A stretch of 64,000 nucleotides of DNA. Origin: Rosa chinensis (Eukaryota; Streptophyta; Magnoliopsida; Rosales; Rosaceae). The notes beneath the pieces are model-generated. The model had not been told where the DNA came from. It did not search any database and was given only the letters and a program-made list of their open reading frames with translations. Every line of letters begins with the position of its first letter. The first letter of the stretch is position 1. This document shows positions 47,674 through 59,720 of this stretch, piece after piece. Location: NCBI RefSeq assembly GCF_002994745.2, contig NC_037090.1, forward strand, positions 124,001 to 188,000. The letters run 5' to 3'. A program made the translations under genes and the position numbers.

Positions 47674-48587
47674 CAGGCCCGGCCCTAATGCTGGGCAGGC
47701 TTGGCAACAGCCCAAGGCACCTGCCCGGCACTAGAGTAAATGGGGCACCAAATGTTAAGCCCAATGTATATTAGTATATATATGTGTGTGTTATGAGGTC
47801 ATCTTTGGAAAGATAAAGACACAAAAAACTGATCACGGAAAAAGAAAAAGTCAAGGAATTTAATTATAATCAAAGCTCGGATTGCATCTCTTTCTATCTT
47901 TTTCCATAAAACAAGAAGACATACACTCTTATTTTTCTCAACTTTTCCCTCCACATCTTCTGGTTTTTTTTTGTTTTTTTTGTCATTTTTTTTGCAATCT
48001 CCAAAAATTAAAGTTTATGTCTTCTACTTTTCTAGACTCCAGTAGAGAATGAGAAAGAGATTGTGCTTTTGTTTTTTTAATGAGTTTTGTTAACCCTCAA
48101 TGCTATAATTTTGCTTAGTTTTGCAATAGAAGTTTATTTTTGTTGCAGAAATTTGCTATAGAGTTTGACACTTCCATTGCGATATATATTTGTTCTTTTT
48201 TAAGAAAGAAATTATATTTATTTAAGTGTAGCTAAGTTAATTCTCAATACATATTAGAAAAAGGGATTTTTTTGGTTAACCAGGATATCCCCCATCCAAA
48301 GGCAAAGTCTAATCCCTCGAGCCAAGTCGGACCCCATTTAGGGGGGAAGCTCTCCCAATGCTGGCTGCTCCATTCACAAGGCTCGAACTCGAGACCTTGC
48401 TTAAGGAGAACAAACTCCTTACCACTTGAACCACCAAGCGTTGGTTAGAAAAAAGGATTTTCATAAAACCTTGTTGCATTCTTGACAAATTTAGAAACAA
48501 GGATTTTTTGCAAGACTTATTTGAGTTTATCATAGGGGGCCTAAGGATAATTCTCGTCCGGGCCTTGCAAGACTCAAGGCCGGCCAT
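47674..48587. mobile_element. hAT-like element
   Basis: Exact 8 bp TSD TCTAATGG (47666-47673 and 48588-48595). Ends CAGGCCCGGCC and, read inward from the right, ATGGCCGGCC, so the inverted repeats are short and imperfect. 914 bp with no transposase; a SINE lies inside. Confidence 0.75.
48271..48444 (-). mobile_element. tRNA-derived SINE
   Basis: Minus strand: AACCAACGCTTGGTGGTTCA followed by AGTGGTAAGG (A-box part), GGTCTCGAGTTCGAGCC (B box), ending GGATATCCTGGTTAACC plus A tail. TSD TTAGAAAAAGGGATTTT (48254-48270) against TTAGAAAAAAGGATTTT (48445-48461), 16 of 17. Confidence 0.85.
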
Positions 48588-48720
48588 TCTAATGGTTAGC
48601 TAGCCATCAACATTGGTCGATGAAGGAAGAAATATTGTTTATCACACAATTAATTGCACATCAAATTAATTAAGTTTACCCTAGCTAATTAAACTACCTT
48701 TGTAATGGTAATTAAATATA

Positions 48721-49052
48721 GGGGAAATTCTGTTCCGTCCCTATACTATGACTCTATCATCGTTTCAGTCCCTGACATTCTAATTTAATCTGAGAAGTCC
48801 CTGAAGTTACAATTTCTGTCTAATAGGTCCTCGCCGTCTAAATGCTCTGTTAACTGGCTGACGTGGCACACAATTAAATGCGTGACTTGGATTGCCACGT
48901 CAGCAACTTAATGGCCCAATTTGACGGAATCTTAACAGTGAGGACCTATTAAACGGAAATTATAACCTCAGGGATTTTTCAGATTAAATTAGAATGTCAG
49001 GGACTGTAACGATGATAGAGTCATAGTACAAGGACTAAACAGAATTTTTCCC
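48721..49052. repeat. Hairpin MITE with 9 bp target duplication
   Basis: 332 bp almost fully self-complementary: GGGGAAATTCTGTTCCGTCC on the left against GGGAAAAATTCTGTTTAGTC read inward from the right; exact TSD TTAAATATA (48712-48720 and 49053-49061). Contains GCTGACGTGGCA and its inverse, a motif shared with the Mutator-like element at 24007. Mutator-type MITE. Confidence 0.88.
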
Positions 49053-49195
49053 TTAAATATATCACCAATAATACCTAACGCTATATTTAATGGTTAGCTA
49101 GCCATCATTGGTGGTCGATGAAGGAATAAATATTGTTTATCACACAATTAATTGCACATCAAATTAATTAAGTTTACCCTAGCTAATTAAACTAC

Positions 49196-50272
49196 TTTTT
49201 TTTTATAGAGAAAATAGGTCAGCCCTTTCATTATAATTTAGCAAGCAGTACAAGAACGAGACACCCCTATGGGGTCGTCAGAAAGAATCGTCCCTTAGAA
49301 TCTCATGAAAACCTATTCTAGAAGAATAAAATCCCACAAAGTCCCTAGTACACCCACCTTTTGGTAAGTTCACGCACCTTTATTCTAACAAAAACCAAGA
49401 AACCTCGAAGCAAGACTTAAAAGTAACTAACTAAGGCACTAGTTTTTGCGGCTCAAATAAAAATTAAACAATACTATGGACCATAGAGACCCTAAACATA
49501 AAGGGAGTAGAAAATGAATAATCACCCTCCACCCCTATTCCAAAGACAGACCAGGCTCTAAGAAGACTTTGGACCCTACCTACCCACATCCAGTCATTCT
49601 TCAAACCCACCAACCTGTGCCAAGCCCAATGGGTCAGAATTGCTGAGGGCACCCTACGATTTCCACCACAGCCAAGCAAATCGCCGCTGCCGCCACCATG
49701 GGTCATCCCTACTGAGACTGCTTCATCTCCAGGATCAAAACACACCCAGGTCGCCACAAAATTCAGATCACTCAGAGAAGACTTCTGGTCAACACGCTCC
49801 GCCAATTCCAATACCACGCTATACTTCATCGCCTCCGGTAAAGAACTGCGTATGACATAACCCAAAAAAGTTGAGTCGCCACCACCCTCCACAGACGTTC
49901 CTATATCTTTCATTGTAAGGCCAGATCTGATAGCTACACAGTTATCGTCCGACCAAACCACCCAACCACCTTCAGAAGGAAAAACCACACCTAGCCAAGC
50001 CGACCCCATCTCAGTGAGAACCCAATCCGATCTAGACCACTCTAGATCCAATGATCCGCTCCCGACGCCAGGGATAGCCATCGCCCACAGCTCGACCCAG
50101 CCAAAAGTGCTATGGTGAAACACACCACGAACGAAGAGAAAGTAAGAACACAAGCCGAATAGACAAGCAAATCGGAATACATCCATCAAAGATGGCAGAT
50201 ATAGGGAAGAGAACAGAGGCCTTCCCCAAACCCTAGCAGAGCGCTAGGTCAAGAGACACTAAACTTGGTCTC
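49196..50272 (-). mobile_element. Non-autonomous LINE, ORF1-derived (copy 1)
   Basis: Minus-strand retroposon with poly-A end at 49196 and a 14 bp exact TSD GCTAATTAAACTAC (49182-49195 and 50273-50286). The 3' part ends with GACGACCCCATAGGGGTGTC and AATGAAAGGGCTGACC-type sequence, closely matching copy 2 at 50671. An open frame 50189-49464 (241 residues) covers most of the body, but only the piece IRSGLTMKDIG resembles the ORF1 frame of copy 2, so the frame is probably not the ancestral one. No reverse transcriptase. Confidence 0.75.
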
Positions 50273-50452
50273 GCTAATTAAACTACCTTTGTAATGGTAA
50301 TTAAATATATTAACTCTGACAATCACAAGATATGTGATCTTCACGATTATAGTGTTAATGTGTTATATATATATTGACTACATATAAACAGGTGAAAGAT
50401 GATTCATCTAATTTTAGGATTGCACGTAGAGTTCATCACATGGGATATAATT

Positions 50453-50454
50453 CA

Positions 50455-50510
<56 letters not shown>
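50453..50510. repeat. (TTA)n microsatellite
   Basis: About 18 repeats of TTA/ATT followed by T-rich low-complexity sequence to 50550. Confidence 0.9.
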
Positions 50511-50511
<1 letters not shown>

Positions 50512-50670
50512 TTTTTTTGTTTTTTAATTTTTAATTTTTAATTTTTTTTTATACCCATCTCATCTATCTCTAGTGTCAGCCAATGAGATTTGAAGCCATA
50601 ATTTTCATAATGTTAATTACACTAGTTAACCCACATATCATGATTCTCTGACAAGTGATATTATTAATTC

Positions 50671-52477
50671 TTTTTTTTGACGAAAAGAGGTCAGCCCATT
50701 ATATAAAATTCAGCGAGCAGTACAAAAACGAAACACCTCTATGGGGTCGACAGAAATAATCGTTCCTTAGGGAACCCCAAGACCTACTCTAACAAGAATA
50801 AGAATAAGACCCAAGAAACCCCTATTACACCCACCTTTTAATACCGATACGCACCTTTATTCCAAACAAAAATCTAAAACCCTCGAAGCAGAGAGAGTAA
50901 AATGGATCCTCAGAGGAATTGAATTTGGCGACCTTAAGAAGAAATTAAGAAACATTCAACATGAGGGGAGGAGACTCACTATTCATGTTATCAGCATGCA
51001 CCTCGCCTTCCACTTCAGCAGGTACCCTCACCACCCCATCCTTATCTATGTTAACCACATCCACAGTCTCCTCCTTACTCTTCCATTTCCTAGGTTTCTT
51101 AACTTGCCCATCCACTTCAAGGACCCGAGCTACTTTGGGCTTGTTCTTATAAGACGCCCAAGTTTCTTCTTCTCGGAGAAACTATAATTTTACCATTCTT
51201 GTGCTGCAGCATCAGAGCAATATCTTCATCCACTTGCAATTCAGGAGTAGGAAGAGCAAGATACCGTTTCCCCACCTTTGTAAGCTCAAAGGTTGCTTTT
51301 CGTTTCGAACCCATAAGAAGCCGTTGTGAAACCTTCAAACTCGGATATAATTTCCTCTCCACCTTCTTGGTATCTAAGACAATCAATCTAGATATTGGTT
51401 TCAAAGGCACCATGGAAGCCCAATTGGAGAAGCAATTTCTATCACTCAAACCGGCACGGACCTGCTCAATACCTGTAGGAATGCCATGCATTAAGGGTAA
51501 GACTCCTATCTCCTGGTGTGACGCATGGACTTCCACGTTCCCATGCAAGCCACTTTGCACCGTAGTAACTCCCTGTTCCCCTACCTATCTTGGAATCACC
51601 ACCATCTCCATTCCTACCTCATCCTCCTCCCTCTGCATCAAGGGAATCCCCGTCACAGAATCAGACCCCGAGTCCAGCTGCTGTCCTTCCAACACCAAAC
51701 CAGCATAGCCACCACCGGCGGTTGCTGCAACAGTTCCTCCTTTTCTTTCATCAAGAAACCATCACAACCCAAAGCTTCATGTTCAATCAGGCCACAGTCT
51801 CTGCAAAAGCCCTTCACTTTTCTCATAAATCAAGTTAATCTCCGGTGCAATATTGTGGGAGAAAATTCAAACAACATCCATGTACGAACCCGATGACGAG
51901 TATCCAAAATCAGACGGATTCTTTGCTCCTCCTCCTTGTGACGAAGAGCTGATTGATCAAAGCGAATCACTTGACCAATATCGGAGCCAATCAGTGTTAA
52001 AGTGGTCTTATTCTGAAGGGCTACCAGTAACCCACTTGCCGCTACCCAGATCTCCATGTCCCACAGTGGGATTGCCTCCACCGAGCCCATCCCATCATAT
52101 TCACCTAACAAGAGCATGGTGTTCCTATAGAACCAGGGACCACCATGAAGAGCCCTATTTCGGTCAGCTTCACTATCAAACTGGAAGAGAAAGCGATCAC
52201 CGACATCTTGGATTGTAAGACCAGATCTGAGACGCCAGATGGATGGGATTGTGCTCTTGAATCCCGGGAATCTGGTTTTAGATCTAAGCAGACGAACCAC
52301 CATATACCAGTGGTTGTCCTTCAAAGCCGCCGCTCCTGCCAATCCAAGAGATACTCGGGCAGAGCCATTGGAACCAGAAACAAGACCAGCAGAAGCCATA
52401 GTTTTCTAGATCAAGGTTGAAAAGATGTTATCACAGAAAGTCTACGAAAAAACCTAGCAGGGAAGACGGCTAGGTCT
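50671..52477 (-). mobile_element. Non-autonomous LINE carrying ORF1 only (copy 2)
   Basis: Poly-A end at 50671 (T-run on the plus strand), 5' end near 52477; possible TSD TTAATTCTTT (50664) against TTAATTTCTTT (52478). The 3' part matches copy 1 (GGTCAGCCC, AGCGAGCAGTACAAAAACGA, CACCTCTATGGGGTCG). 1.8 kb containing an ORF1-type gene and no endonuclease or reverse transcriptase. Confidence 0.75.
50940..52399 (-). pseudogene. LINE ORF1 (DUF4283 plus CCHC zinc knuckle), frameshifted
   Basis: Starts MASAGLVSGSNGSARVSLGL. The DUF4283 domain (about residues 25-170) includes WYMVVRLLRSKTRFPGFK, RLRSGLTIQDVGDRFLFQF, ALHGGPWFYRNTMLLL and IPLWDMEIWVAASGLL. The first frame stops at 51830 after LHRRLT; in another frame the protein continues with CRDCGLIEHEALGC, a CX2CX4HX4C knuckle, then a long charged tail to about 50960. 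So one small indel near 51835 splits an ORF of roughly 450-480 residues. ORF1 proteins of this class bind the element RNA; here it may be useless or act in trans if the frame were intact elsewhere. Confidence 0.8.
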
Positions 52478-52489
52478 TAATTTCTTTGA

Positions 52490-54598
52490 TCTTGACTCTT
52501 TTTTAAAATGGACAATTAAATTCGAATAAAATAGAATGGAGCCAAACAACTGAACCATTCTATTGTTTGGTGTCGAATTGAAATCAAGTAACCAAGCCAC
52601 TATCCATGGGGTTATGATTTACATGATCACATATTAATAAAAAGGGACCACTGCGTTCCTAACTACAGAGCGCATAATTACTCTTATTGACCCCATGGTA
52701 ACGAAAAAGCTAGCTAGCCAGGGTTAGTTCTGTTCATTAATTGAAGACATCACGAGCACGAATCACAAAACCATCCATACTTTCAGTGTTAATGTAAGCA
52801 GTTGAGCTAACCATAAAGTTGACTTTAATACATATGATCGAAGAATCATGTTATTTGACATTTCAATGCTCAAGACCAAAACATTTTTTTATTTTTATTT
52901 TTTTAGCCCAAGGAAAGAGTTTGGATCACATAACAAGTTAGGAGGCTGATCCTCTTGTCTGAATAGTTAAAACGTAATACCTGAACTTTGAGAATTCTGA
53001 TAAATAAACAATGGTGCTCGCGCTTTGCCCCGAAATTTGTTATTGTGAACAAATTAAAACCATGAAATACATAACTGAAATTACTTCATTATATTGAAAT
53101 AGCACTAAAGGTTACTTATATGTAACGTAGGTTTCATTCAAAATACATAGATATTCATCACTTATATTTCGCTCATTAAGTTCAAACCATGGAAGACTTT
53201 TTATACATTTTTCAATCCAGTTGAAGTCTAGGTTAACCTGGCTAAAGTTGCTGCTGGAGTTTGTTCAAAAAGGCTAGTTGTACAGAATGGCTAGTTGCTG
53301 CAGTTGTAGCTCTACAAAAAAGGATATCTGCTTCAGTTGTGTTTGTACAAAATAGGTTGGCCTAGCAAAAGTTGCTGCTGGAGTATATTCAAAGAGCTAA
53401 CTACTCCAGTTGTAGCTGTACAAAAAGGCTAGTTAACTGCTCCAGTTGCAGTTGTACAAAATAGGTTAAGCTAGCAAAAGTTGCTGTTGGAGTTGGTTCT
53501 AAAAATGGGCTGCTCCAGCTCTAGTTGTACAAAATAGCTATACATGTTCAGTCATTTTTCTGCTTGCTAGGTTGTGCTTTGGTGGGTTGTTTGGTATCCG
53601 TTGATGATGTTGCTGGCTCATGCTCAGCTTGGATATCACTTTAAAACAAAGAAAATAGAGTTGGACGTATTTGTGTATGTAAATTAGAGTGACATCAACT
53701 TATGGTATGCTTATATGCCTAAGAGCATTAGTGTGGAAGGATGTTTATAATGTGGATTGTTTATGAAGACAGCCTTGGCATATAGCAAAGACCTCTTATA
53801 GTTAAATTAGTTGAACTATCCTTGCATTGAAAAGCATGACGAAAGATAACTATAAGGTAATGAAGAAAAAACTCAAACGGTGTGATGTTTACCTCCTAGC
53901 TTTTTTGTCTGATTCAAAGGTGAATGATTCTCTTCTGCTTCCATAATCAAGGACTATTTTTTTTGTCTGGAAGAGGATGGTTTGGTGTTATAGTGATTGG
54001 TTCTTCATGTGGCAGCGGTGCAAAGGGTTCTACATCGGGAAAGATGCCTTTGATCATGAAATCATTTGAGGCATTGATTTTGATTTGGAAAAGGTGGATC
54101 TGGCCTCTTGTTTTTTTAGCTCTTCTGGTAGTGTTTCTTCGGGTAGATATGATCTCTTGTTCACCAGGTCTTTACGTACAGCTGCTTCCGAAAAGTTGTT
54201 CTGCTGGTTTTCCCATTAGTATATTACTATAGCTTCATTGTTGGCATCCTCAATAGTAACATAGACTTTGTAACTGTATGTAAGGCAGAAAAGTCGGTCT
54301 CTTTTTCTGGCTTTGTGTTATCATCCTTTTCATTTAAAAAAAAAAAAAAAAAAAGAGCAGAAAAGCAAAACCAAATGAAAATGTGATTAATCCAAAACAG
54401 AACATATGTGAGAGCAATACAGAAGGGCTAAGGCCATAACCATTTCGGCCACGAACAACGATTCAACGAAGCACAAGTAAAATTGGGCCTTATCTGATGC
54501 AACAGGCAACATGAGCTCTGGGCCTTGCGGTCCAAAAAGGAACTAGTGAAGTTCCACTCTTTTATCTACGTGCATCCACACACAGCCTCTCAATCCAC
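52490..54598. other. Region upstream of PGLP1, no firm gene
   Basis: AT-rich DNA with a repeat block (53225-53550), an A-run of 19-20 at 54335-54354 and some codon-like but broken sequence on the minus strand around 53900-54210 (e.g. AVRKDLVNKRSYLPEETLPE). No known family; possibly a gene relic. Confidence 0.4.
53225..53550. repeat. Three-unit degenerate tandem repeat
   Basis: GCTAAAGTTGCTGCTGGAGT (53240), CTAGCAAAAGTTGCTGCTGG (53364) and CTAGCAAAAGTTGCTGTTGG (53471) mark three units of about 105-125 bp, each followed by forms of GCTCCAGTTGTAGCTGTACA. Confidence 0.75.
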
Positions 54599-54604
54599 CA
54601 CGTG
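54599..54604 (+). promoter_or_regulatory. G-box upstream of PGLP1
   Basis: CACGTG about 97 bp before the PGLP1 ATG. G-boxes are common in promoters of light-responsive and photorespiratory genes; function here is inferred from position only. Confidence 0.4.
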
Positions 54605-54700
54605 ATCACAAACGACCATTTGAAAAGTTGATAGAAAGGCTAACGGCCTGGCCTCGAGCGATGAACGCCAGAGAAAAATAGCAAAAACGAAAAAAAGGAG

Positions 54701-57700
54701 ATGCTGAGCAGAGCAACAGCCAGAGCATCAAACCACTTGTTCTTCAAGAACAAGAATTCTCAGTTTCTAGGGCTCAGCAACAATCTCTCATATGCTGCTT
54801 CAAACCCTGTATCTAACTTTGTGAGCATCACGTGGAACAACAACAACACCTCTAGAATGTCAAAAATGAAGAGTTTCACAACCCGAGCAACCGCGCAGCC
54901 TCTCAAGAATGCTGATGAGCTCATCGACTCTGTCGAGACCTTCATCTTCGATTGCGATGGTGACACTACCTTGTTCTTGTTCATTTTCATTGAGCTTCAA
55001 CATTTTATTTTTTGGATCAACTGTTCTATACTCAGATTGAATTTGATCCAAGCTGCGTGTGGTAGTGATTCAATCTCATACTGGAGAACTAAAAGTGGGA
55101 TCGTTTCAAGAAATTCCATTACAGAACGTCAACTGCTACTTTCGCGTATTCCATTCATCTTAGTTTAGTCACTACTGATCGGAGTTATATGCAATTTGCA
55201 AAAGCTAGGATACAACACTAACTATTCAGTATTGATAAAGCACACAGCCCGAATGAAATTTCTGTTTGTTTCTTTGTTTGTTTAGTGTCGATACTTATTC
55301 TTAGATTGTTAATGTTGGCATTGTTGGGATAATGTGCTTCCTTTTGTCTGCTTATCTTTTGAAGTAAATATCCATGTATTCATAAAGAAATGTTGGGTTG
55401 GTGATACGTTGCTTACCGAATTTAGATTGTCTATTAGTTGGGTGGCTTTAAGGATTACTCAATAATGTTTGATTGAATAATGTTCCGAACAATCTTAGGA
55501 TATATATATACACACTTCTTTGGATGGTGATTCTCTATTGAACAATTTTGTACTCATCACCGAACAACTGCAGGAGTTATATGGAAAGGAGATAAGCTGA
55601 TAGATGGCGTCCCAGAAACTCTTGATATGCTACGGTCCAAGGTCTGCCTGTGACTGTAGTCATGGAAAGTTATTTTTATGCACATTCATATGACTAGAAA
55701 TTTTTCACTGTATTGCATTCAACTATTTCTTTAGGCCTGTGGATCCAAATGTAGCATGATATTCTCTTCTTTGTCAGCATAAAGACAGGGAGATAATTTT
55801 AAGAGACAAGCCTTGTTTTGTGGCCTCAAACCACTTGCATATTGTCTTTCCTTCAGGGCAAAAGATTAGTCTTTGTTACCAACAACTCAACAAAATCTAG
55901 GAAGCAATATGGTAAAAAGTTTGAGACACTTGGTCTGAATGTCAGTGAGGTCAGTTTGTCACCTTTTTCTTTGAATGTTCATAGATATCAGCATGTCAGT
56001 AATTCTAACCTCAAATGAACAATTGCAGGAAGAAATTTTTGCTTCATCTTTTGCTGCTGCTGCCTATTTGAAGTCCATAAATTTTCCAAAAGATAAAAAG
56101 GTAACTAGCTGGCTACTGATATACTTAACTCCACTGGCTAATAGAACTCAAAATTTGGTTTAATTCCACTTTCCTAAAAGTGGCATATGTAAAGGAAATG
56201 GTAAGTTCTTGTAGTTCATGAATGAGGCCATATTAATTCAGTAGCACATGCTAGCGAGGAATCTAGATGATAATAGACTGATGATCGGGCATTATATAGG
56301 TTTACGTGATTGGTGAGGATGGTATCTTGAAGGAGCTTGAGCTTGCTGGATTTCAATACCTCGGTGGACCAGTGAGTAGAAGTCCCAAATTGCCTAAATT
56401 TCCATACGCGCCATTTTTTATCTTTCAATTTTCTTACATAGTCTATAAATCAAAAGTTGTGTTATCAATGTGACTAATAAGAGCATTTCACAGGAAGACG
56501 GAGAGAAGAAGATAGAGCTGAAGCCTGGATTTCTGATGGAGCATGATGAGAGCGTATACCTTTGTCCTTTCTTATTTCATATAAATGCTTTTAATGGTTG
56601 TTTTCTATTATTTTGTCGGTACTGATAAAAATATGAGTAGAACTTTCTCCTCTGCATTCCCTTGGAGCCATGAACATAAATATATTTTTTTTGCTTGGTC
56701 TCAATTTCTAATATTGATAACTCTGTCTAATCATTGCCTTAAAGGTTGGAGCTGTTGTGGTTGGATTTGATCGATATGTCAACTACTTCAAAATTCAGTA
56801 AGTTCTGCTGATTCTTGAAATGTCAATACAACTGTCTTGAATATACTGCACTTATGTCTATTTGGTTACAACTTACAGGTTTCAGAAATTTTCTTTGTTA
56901 CTAGAATGAGAAGAATCATGCTCGATCCAGTACTTTCTGTTTTTGATTCTTTTTGTTTGAGAAGATTATTAGGACGGTGGTTTGCATTGAATTCGAGACA
57001 ACCATACATAATTTAATTCCTGAAGATTTAGATTGAGAAAGTAATCCCACATCACTGCCAGATGTTTCATCATGTTCTTCTATCCTTCTATAGACTGTAT
57101 TTGTGCTGAAATTTGGCCCTCTCTACTGAAGTATTGATATGTCTCAAGTTGGGATCCTCCTCTTCACATTTGCACTTTTTTGTTCTTATATGGACTGATT
57201 TGTGCTGCAATTTGGATTTCTTTAGAACTCTTTAGAAAAGTTATGTTAAGAAGCATAAATGGAAAGCTATACCAAGTAACCAATTTACCAAGGAGCTATT
57301 GGTCCAGTGGTAGTTCTCTGTACAGGGTTGATAGGTCCCAAGTTCGAGTCCCCCTCTCCCTCCTCCTCCCTCCCAACCAAAAAGGTCCTAGTATCAATAT
57401 CAAATAAACAGTAGGGTCTTATTATATGCTCTCTGGTATCTGTTTATCATTAGTTAATGTCATGTAATTGTAGGTATGGGACACTCTGTATACGTGAAAA
57501 CCCTGGATGTCTTTTCATTGCAACAAATCGTGATGCTGTCACTCATCTCACAGATGCTCAGGAATGGGCAGGTTTACTTCTCTCCTCCCCTTCTCCCACT
57601 TTTTGTATATATTACTATATTTTTGAATGGCTTACAAAAATGTCTTGATCGTTGGAATTTGCATAAATAGCTGTGAGGATAAATTCATATTGGCAGCACC

Positions 57701-58870
57701 AGCTGCTGTGTTGGGTTGCTGGATATGTTTCTAGGCACCTTCTGGACCCAAAAGAGCTGGCCGGGCCCGTGCTAAGGAATTGATATAGGAATGGATAGTA
57801 TATGCTTTATTTATTAATAAAACAACCGCTTGTATTATTGTGGGTTTGAATTGGTCTATTTGAATATGGAGATTTTGTCCTTCAAACTTCAGATTGTCTT
57901 CGAATAGAAGTAAAGTTTTGCTTAATCTAAAGTGGATAATTTGGTACTAGTGGACCTATATGCTTTATTATCAAATGCTATTTTACGTTATGCATCCATA
58001 AAACATTTTGCCAGAAGACGATGATATAAGTATGATATTGTCTGTGTTGTGGGGATCTTGAGAGTCATTACTGTGTTTGCATTCCCAGGATTTTGAATAA
58101 AACTTGGTTTTGGTCACACCATAACAAACTCTATGGAGTCTGTGCCTTAAAATGTACTCTCCACTTTCAGGTGGTGGTTCCATGGTTGGTGCTATCCAGG
58201 GATCTACTCAGCGTGAGCCACTGGTTGTGGGAAAGCCCTCCACATTTATGATGGACTACTTAGCAAATGAGTAAGTCAAATGCTTTGTTTGGTTAGTTCT
58301 TCATGTGTTTATCCTATGAAATAACATTGAACTGTTGATTTTGTATCTGAGAGGAAGTTTCGTGTTATATTACACTGAGGGAGTCTCTTAATATGCAAAT
58401 CATATGGTGTGATATTTGATGGAAGTGAACTTGGCAGAACTTTTACATCTTAAGGAATTACAAATTATTGATTTGATGAAAACATACTTGTCATGAATCA
58501 TGATCATGATGTGTGTGTAATTGCTAATATTGGTTACTTGGATTTAATGAATGACAGATTTGGCATACTGAAGTCACAAATTTGCATGGTCGGGGACAGA
58601 TTGGATACTGATATTCTGTTTGGACAAAATGGTGGTTGCAAAACTCTTCTTGTTCTCTCAGGTAGATGACTTCTGCAGAAGTGGGCCCAAATTTACTTCA
58701 TTTTTGTTGTTGTTGTTGTATTTAAACTAAAACTAATTAGGGCTTTTCTTTTCTGTCCAATAGGTGTCACCACTTTACCAGTGCTTCAAAATCCCAGCAA
58801 CACCATACAACCAGATTTTTACACCAACAAGATCTCAGACTTTTTGTCTCTCAAGGCTGCAACCGTATGA
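54701..58870 (+). CDS. PGLP1: Phosphoglycolate phosphatase, chloroplastic (PGLP1)
   Basis: Hydrolyses 2-phosphoglycolate, made by Rubisco oxygenation, to glycolate: the first step of photorespiration, in the chloroplast stroma. Eleven exons: 54701-54959, 55574-55641, 55857-55949, 56029-56100, 56300-56371, 56494-56553, 56745-56797, 57474-57571, 58171-58270, 58558-58661 and 58764-58870. They sum to 1086 nt, 361 residues, against 362 in Arabidopsis; every junction is GT-AG and in phase. Residues 1 to about 60 are Ser/Asn-rich and low in acid, a likely transit peptide. HAD motifs: FDCDG (Asp84 nucleophile, Asp86), FVTNNST (Thr117), and [10 protein letters not shown] (Asp305, Asp310). Also diagnostic are [35 protein letters not shown] and the C-terminal [19 protein letters not shown]. 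Intron 7 contains a SINE. No frame damage. Confidence 0.97.
57291..57412 (+). mobile_element. tRNA-derived SINE in PGLP1 intron 7
   Basis: GAGCTATTGGTCCAGTGGTAG (A-box region) and GTCCCAAGTTCGAGTCC (B box), spaced as in tRNA-type promoters, followed by a short body and A-rich sequence (TATCAATATCAAATAAAC). No clear TSD. Not a tRNA gene: arms do not pair into a cloverleaf. Confidence 0.65.
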
Positions 58871-59720
58871 TTACTCAGATTATCGATTGTTGATGATGCC
58901 TGTAAAACCAATCTTGTTGCTATGTATGTGTGTTAGACTTCGGTATGTAATACTGACTATTGTTGTCATGGCCACTACGTTGTCCATATAACTTATTCTT
59001 TCTGGTATATAAGGGCAGGAATGATATAAATTTCTGATGTTAAAAGGAAAAGAGTAGTACGATTTTCCTTTGTCAAGGGAATCATTATATTTGACCCAAG
59101 AAAAGAAGGGCATCATTATAACTTGTTCATTACTACAAATGTCTACAATCACACATAAACTTTCAAATTACAAAAATGGTGTTTTTTTTTTCATGAGAAG
59201 TTGTGTGCTACCCAAATAGAGCTACATATTACATCCCCAACGAATGCTGGAGAGTGGAGAAAAGTAACACTCGACATAGAGGGTATTTGACGATGAAGGT
59301 TATCGTTAGGCTCAACAAACTAGAAACTTAAAGTAGTTTGGTTCTGCTTGCTCGAAACGCTAGCGTCACTTAGTGAAATGCTGATATTTCTTTCTCTCTA
59401 TTTCATTTATCATTTCCACATCATATTTTCCTTCCACAACCCTCTCTCATTTCAGCAAAAGGGGAAGAAAAAAAAATTTGTAACAAAAAAAAAAAAAAAA
59501 GGTAGAAAGAATTTGTTTTGTTCTGGTTGAATGAAGCAATCAGTGAAATAAATGTGTGTTGCCCCATTTCACCCTCGACTTGTCCTCAAATTTTCATTTC
59601 TGCCCCGTCTCTTGCTCTATTTCGTGGCATCGAACCCGAACCACTTCTCAGTTGGATGCAATTTGGTTAGATTTAGGGTTTTGATCATCTTCAATTCAAC
59701 ATCATCAGAGAAGCTCAGAA
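58871..59720. other. PGLP1 3' region and promoter of the RBR gene
   Basis: The PGLP1 3' UTR probably ends within about 170 bp of the stop (AT-rich, near 59030). The rest is the upstream region of the next gene, with A-runs around 59470-59500. No other gene in the 850 bp gap. Confidence 0.5.

Larger units (their letters stand above)
47638..50310. repeat. Tandem duplication carrying three different insertions
   Basis: Unit 1 (47638-47673 plus 48588-48720) and unit 2 (49053-49195 plus 50273-50310) share TCACCAA(G/T)A, TTACCTAACGCTATAT, GGTTAGCTAGCCATCA, TTGTTTATCACACAATTAAT and CTTTGTAATGGTAATTAAAT. Unit 1 is broken by a hAT, a hairpin MITE lies at the unit boundary, and unit 2 is broken by a LINE; each break can be read as an empty site or a continuous stretch in the other unit. 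Confidence 0.8.

Noticed and set aside
49464..50189. 241-residue minus-strand open frame as a host gene
   Set aside because: It lies wholly within a retroposon with a 14 bp TSD and keeps only a short piece similar to the ORF1 of the neighbouring LINE.
57291..57412. tRNA gene on the plus strand
   Set aside because: A and B boxes are present but acceptor, D and anticodon stems do not pair; a SINE explains it better.
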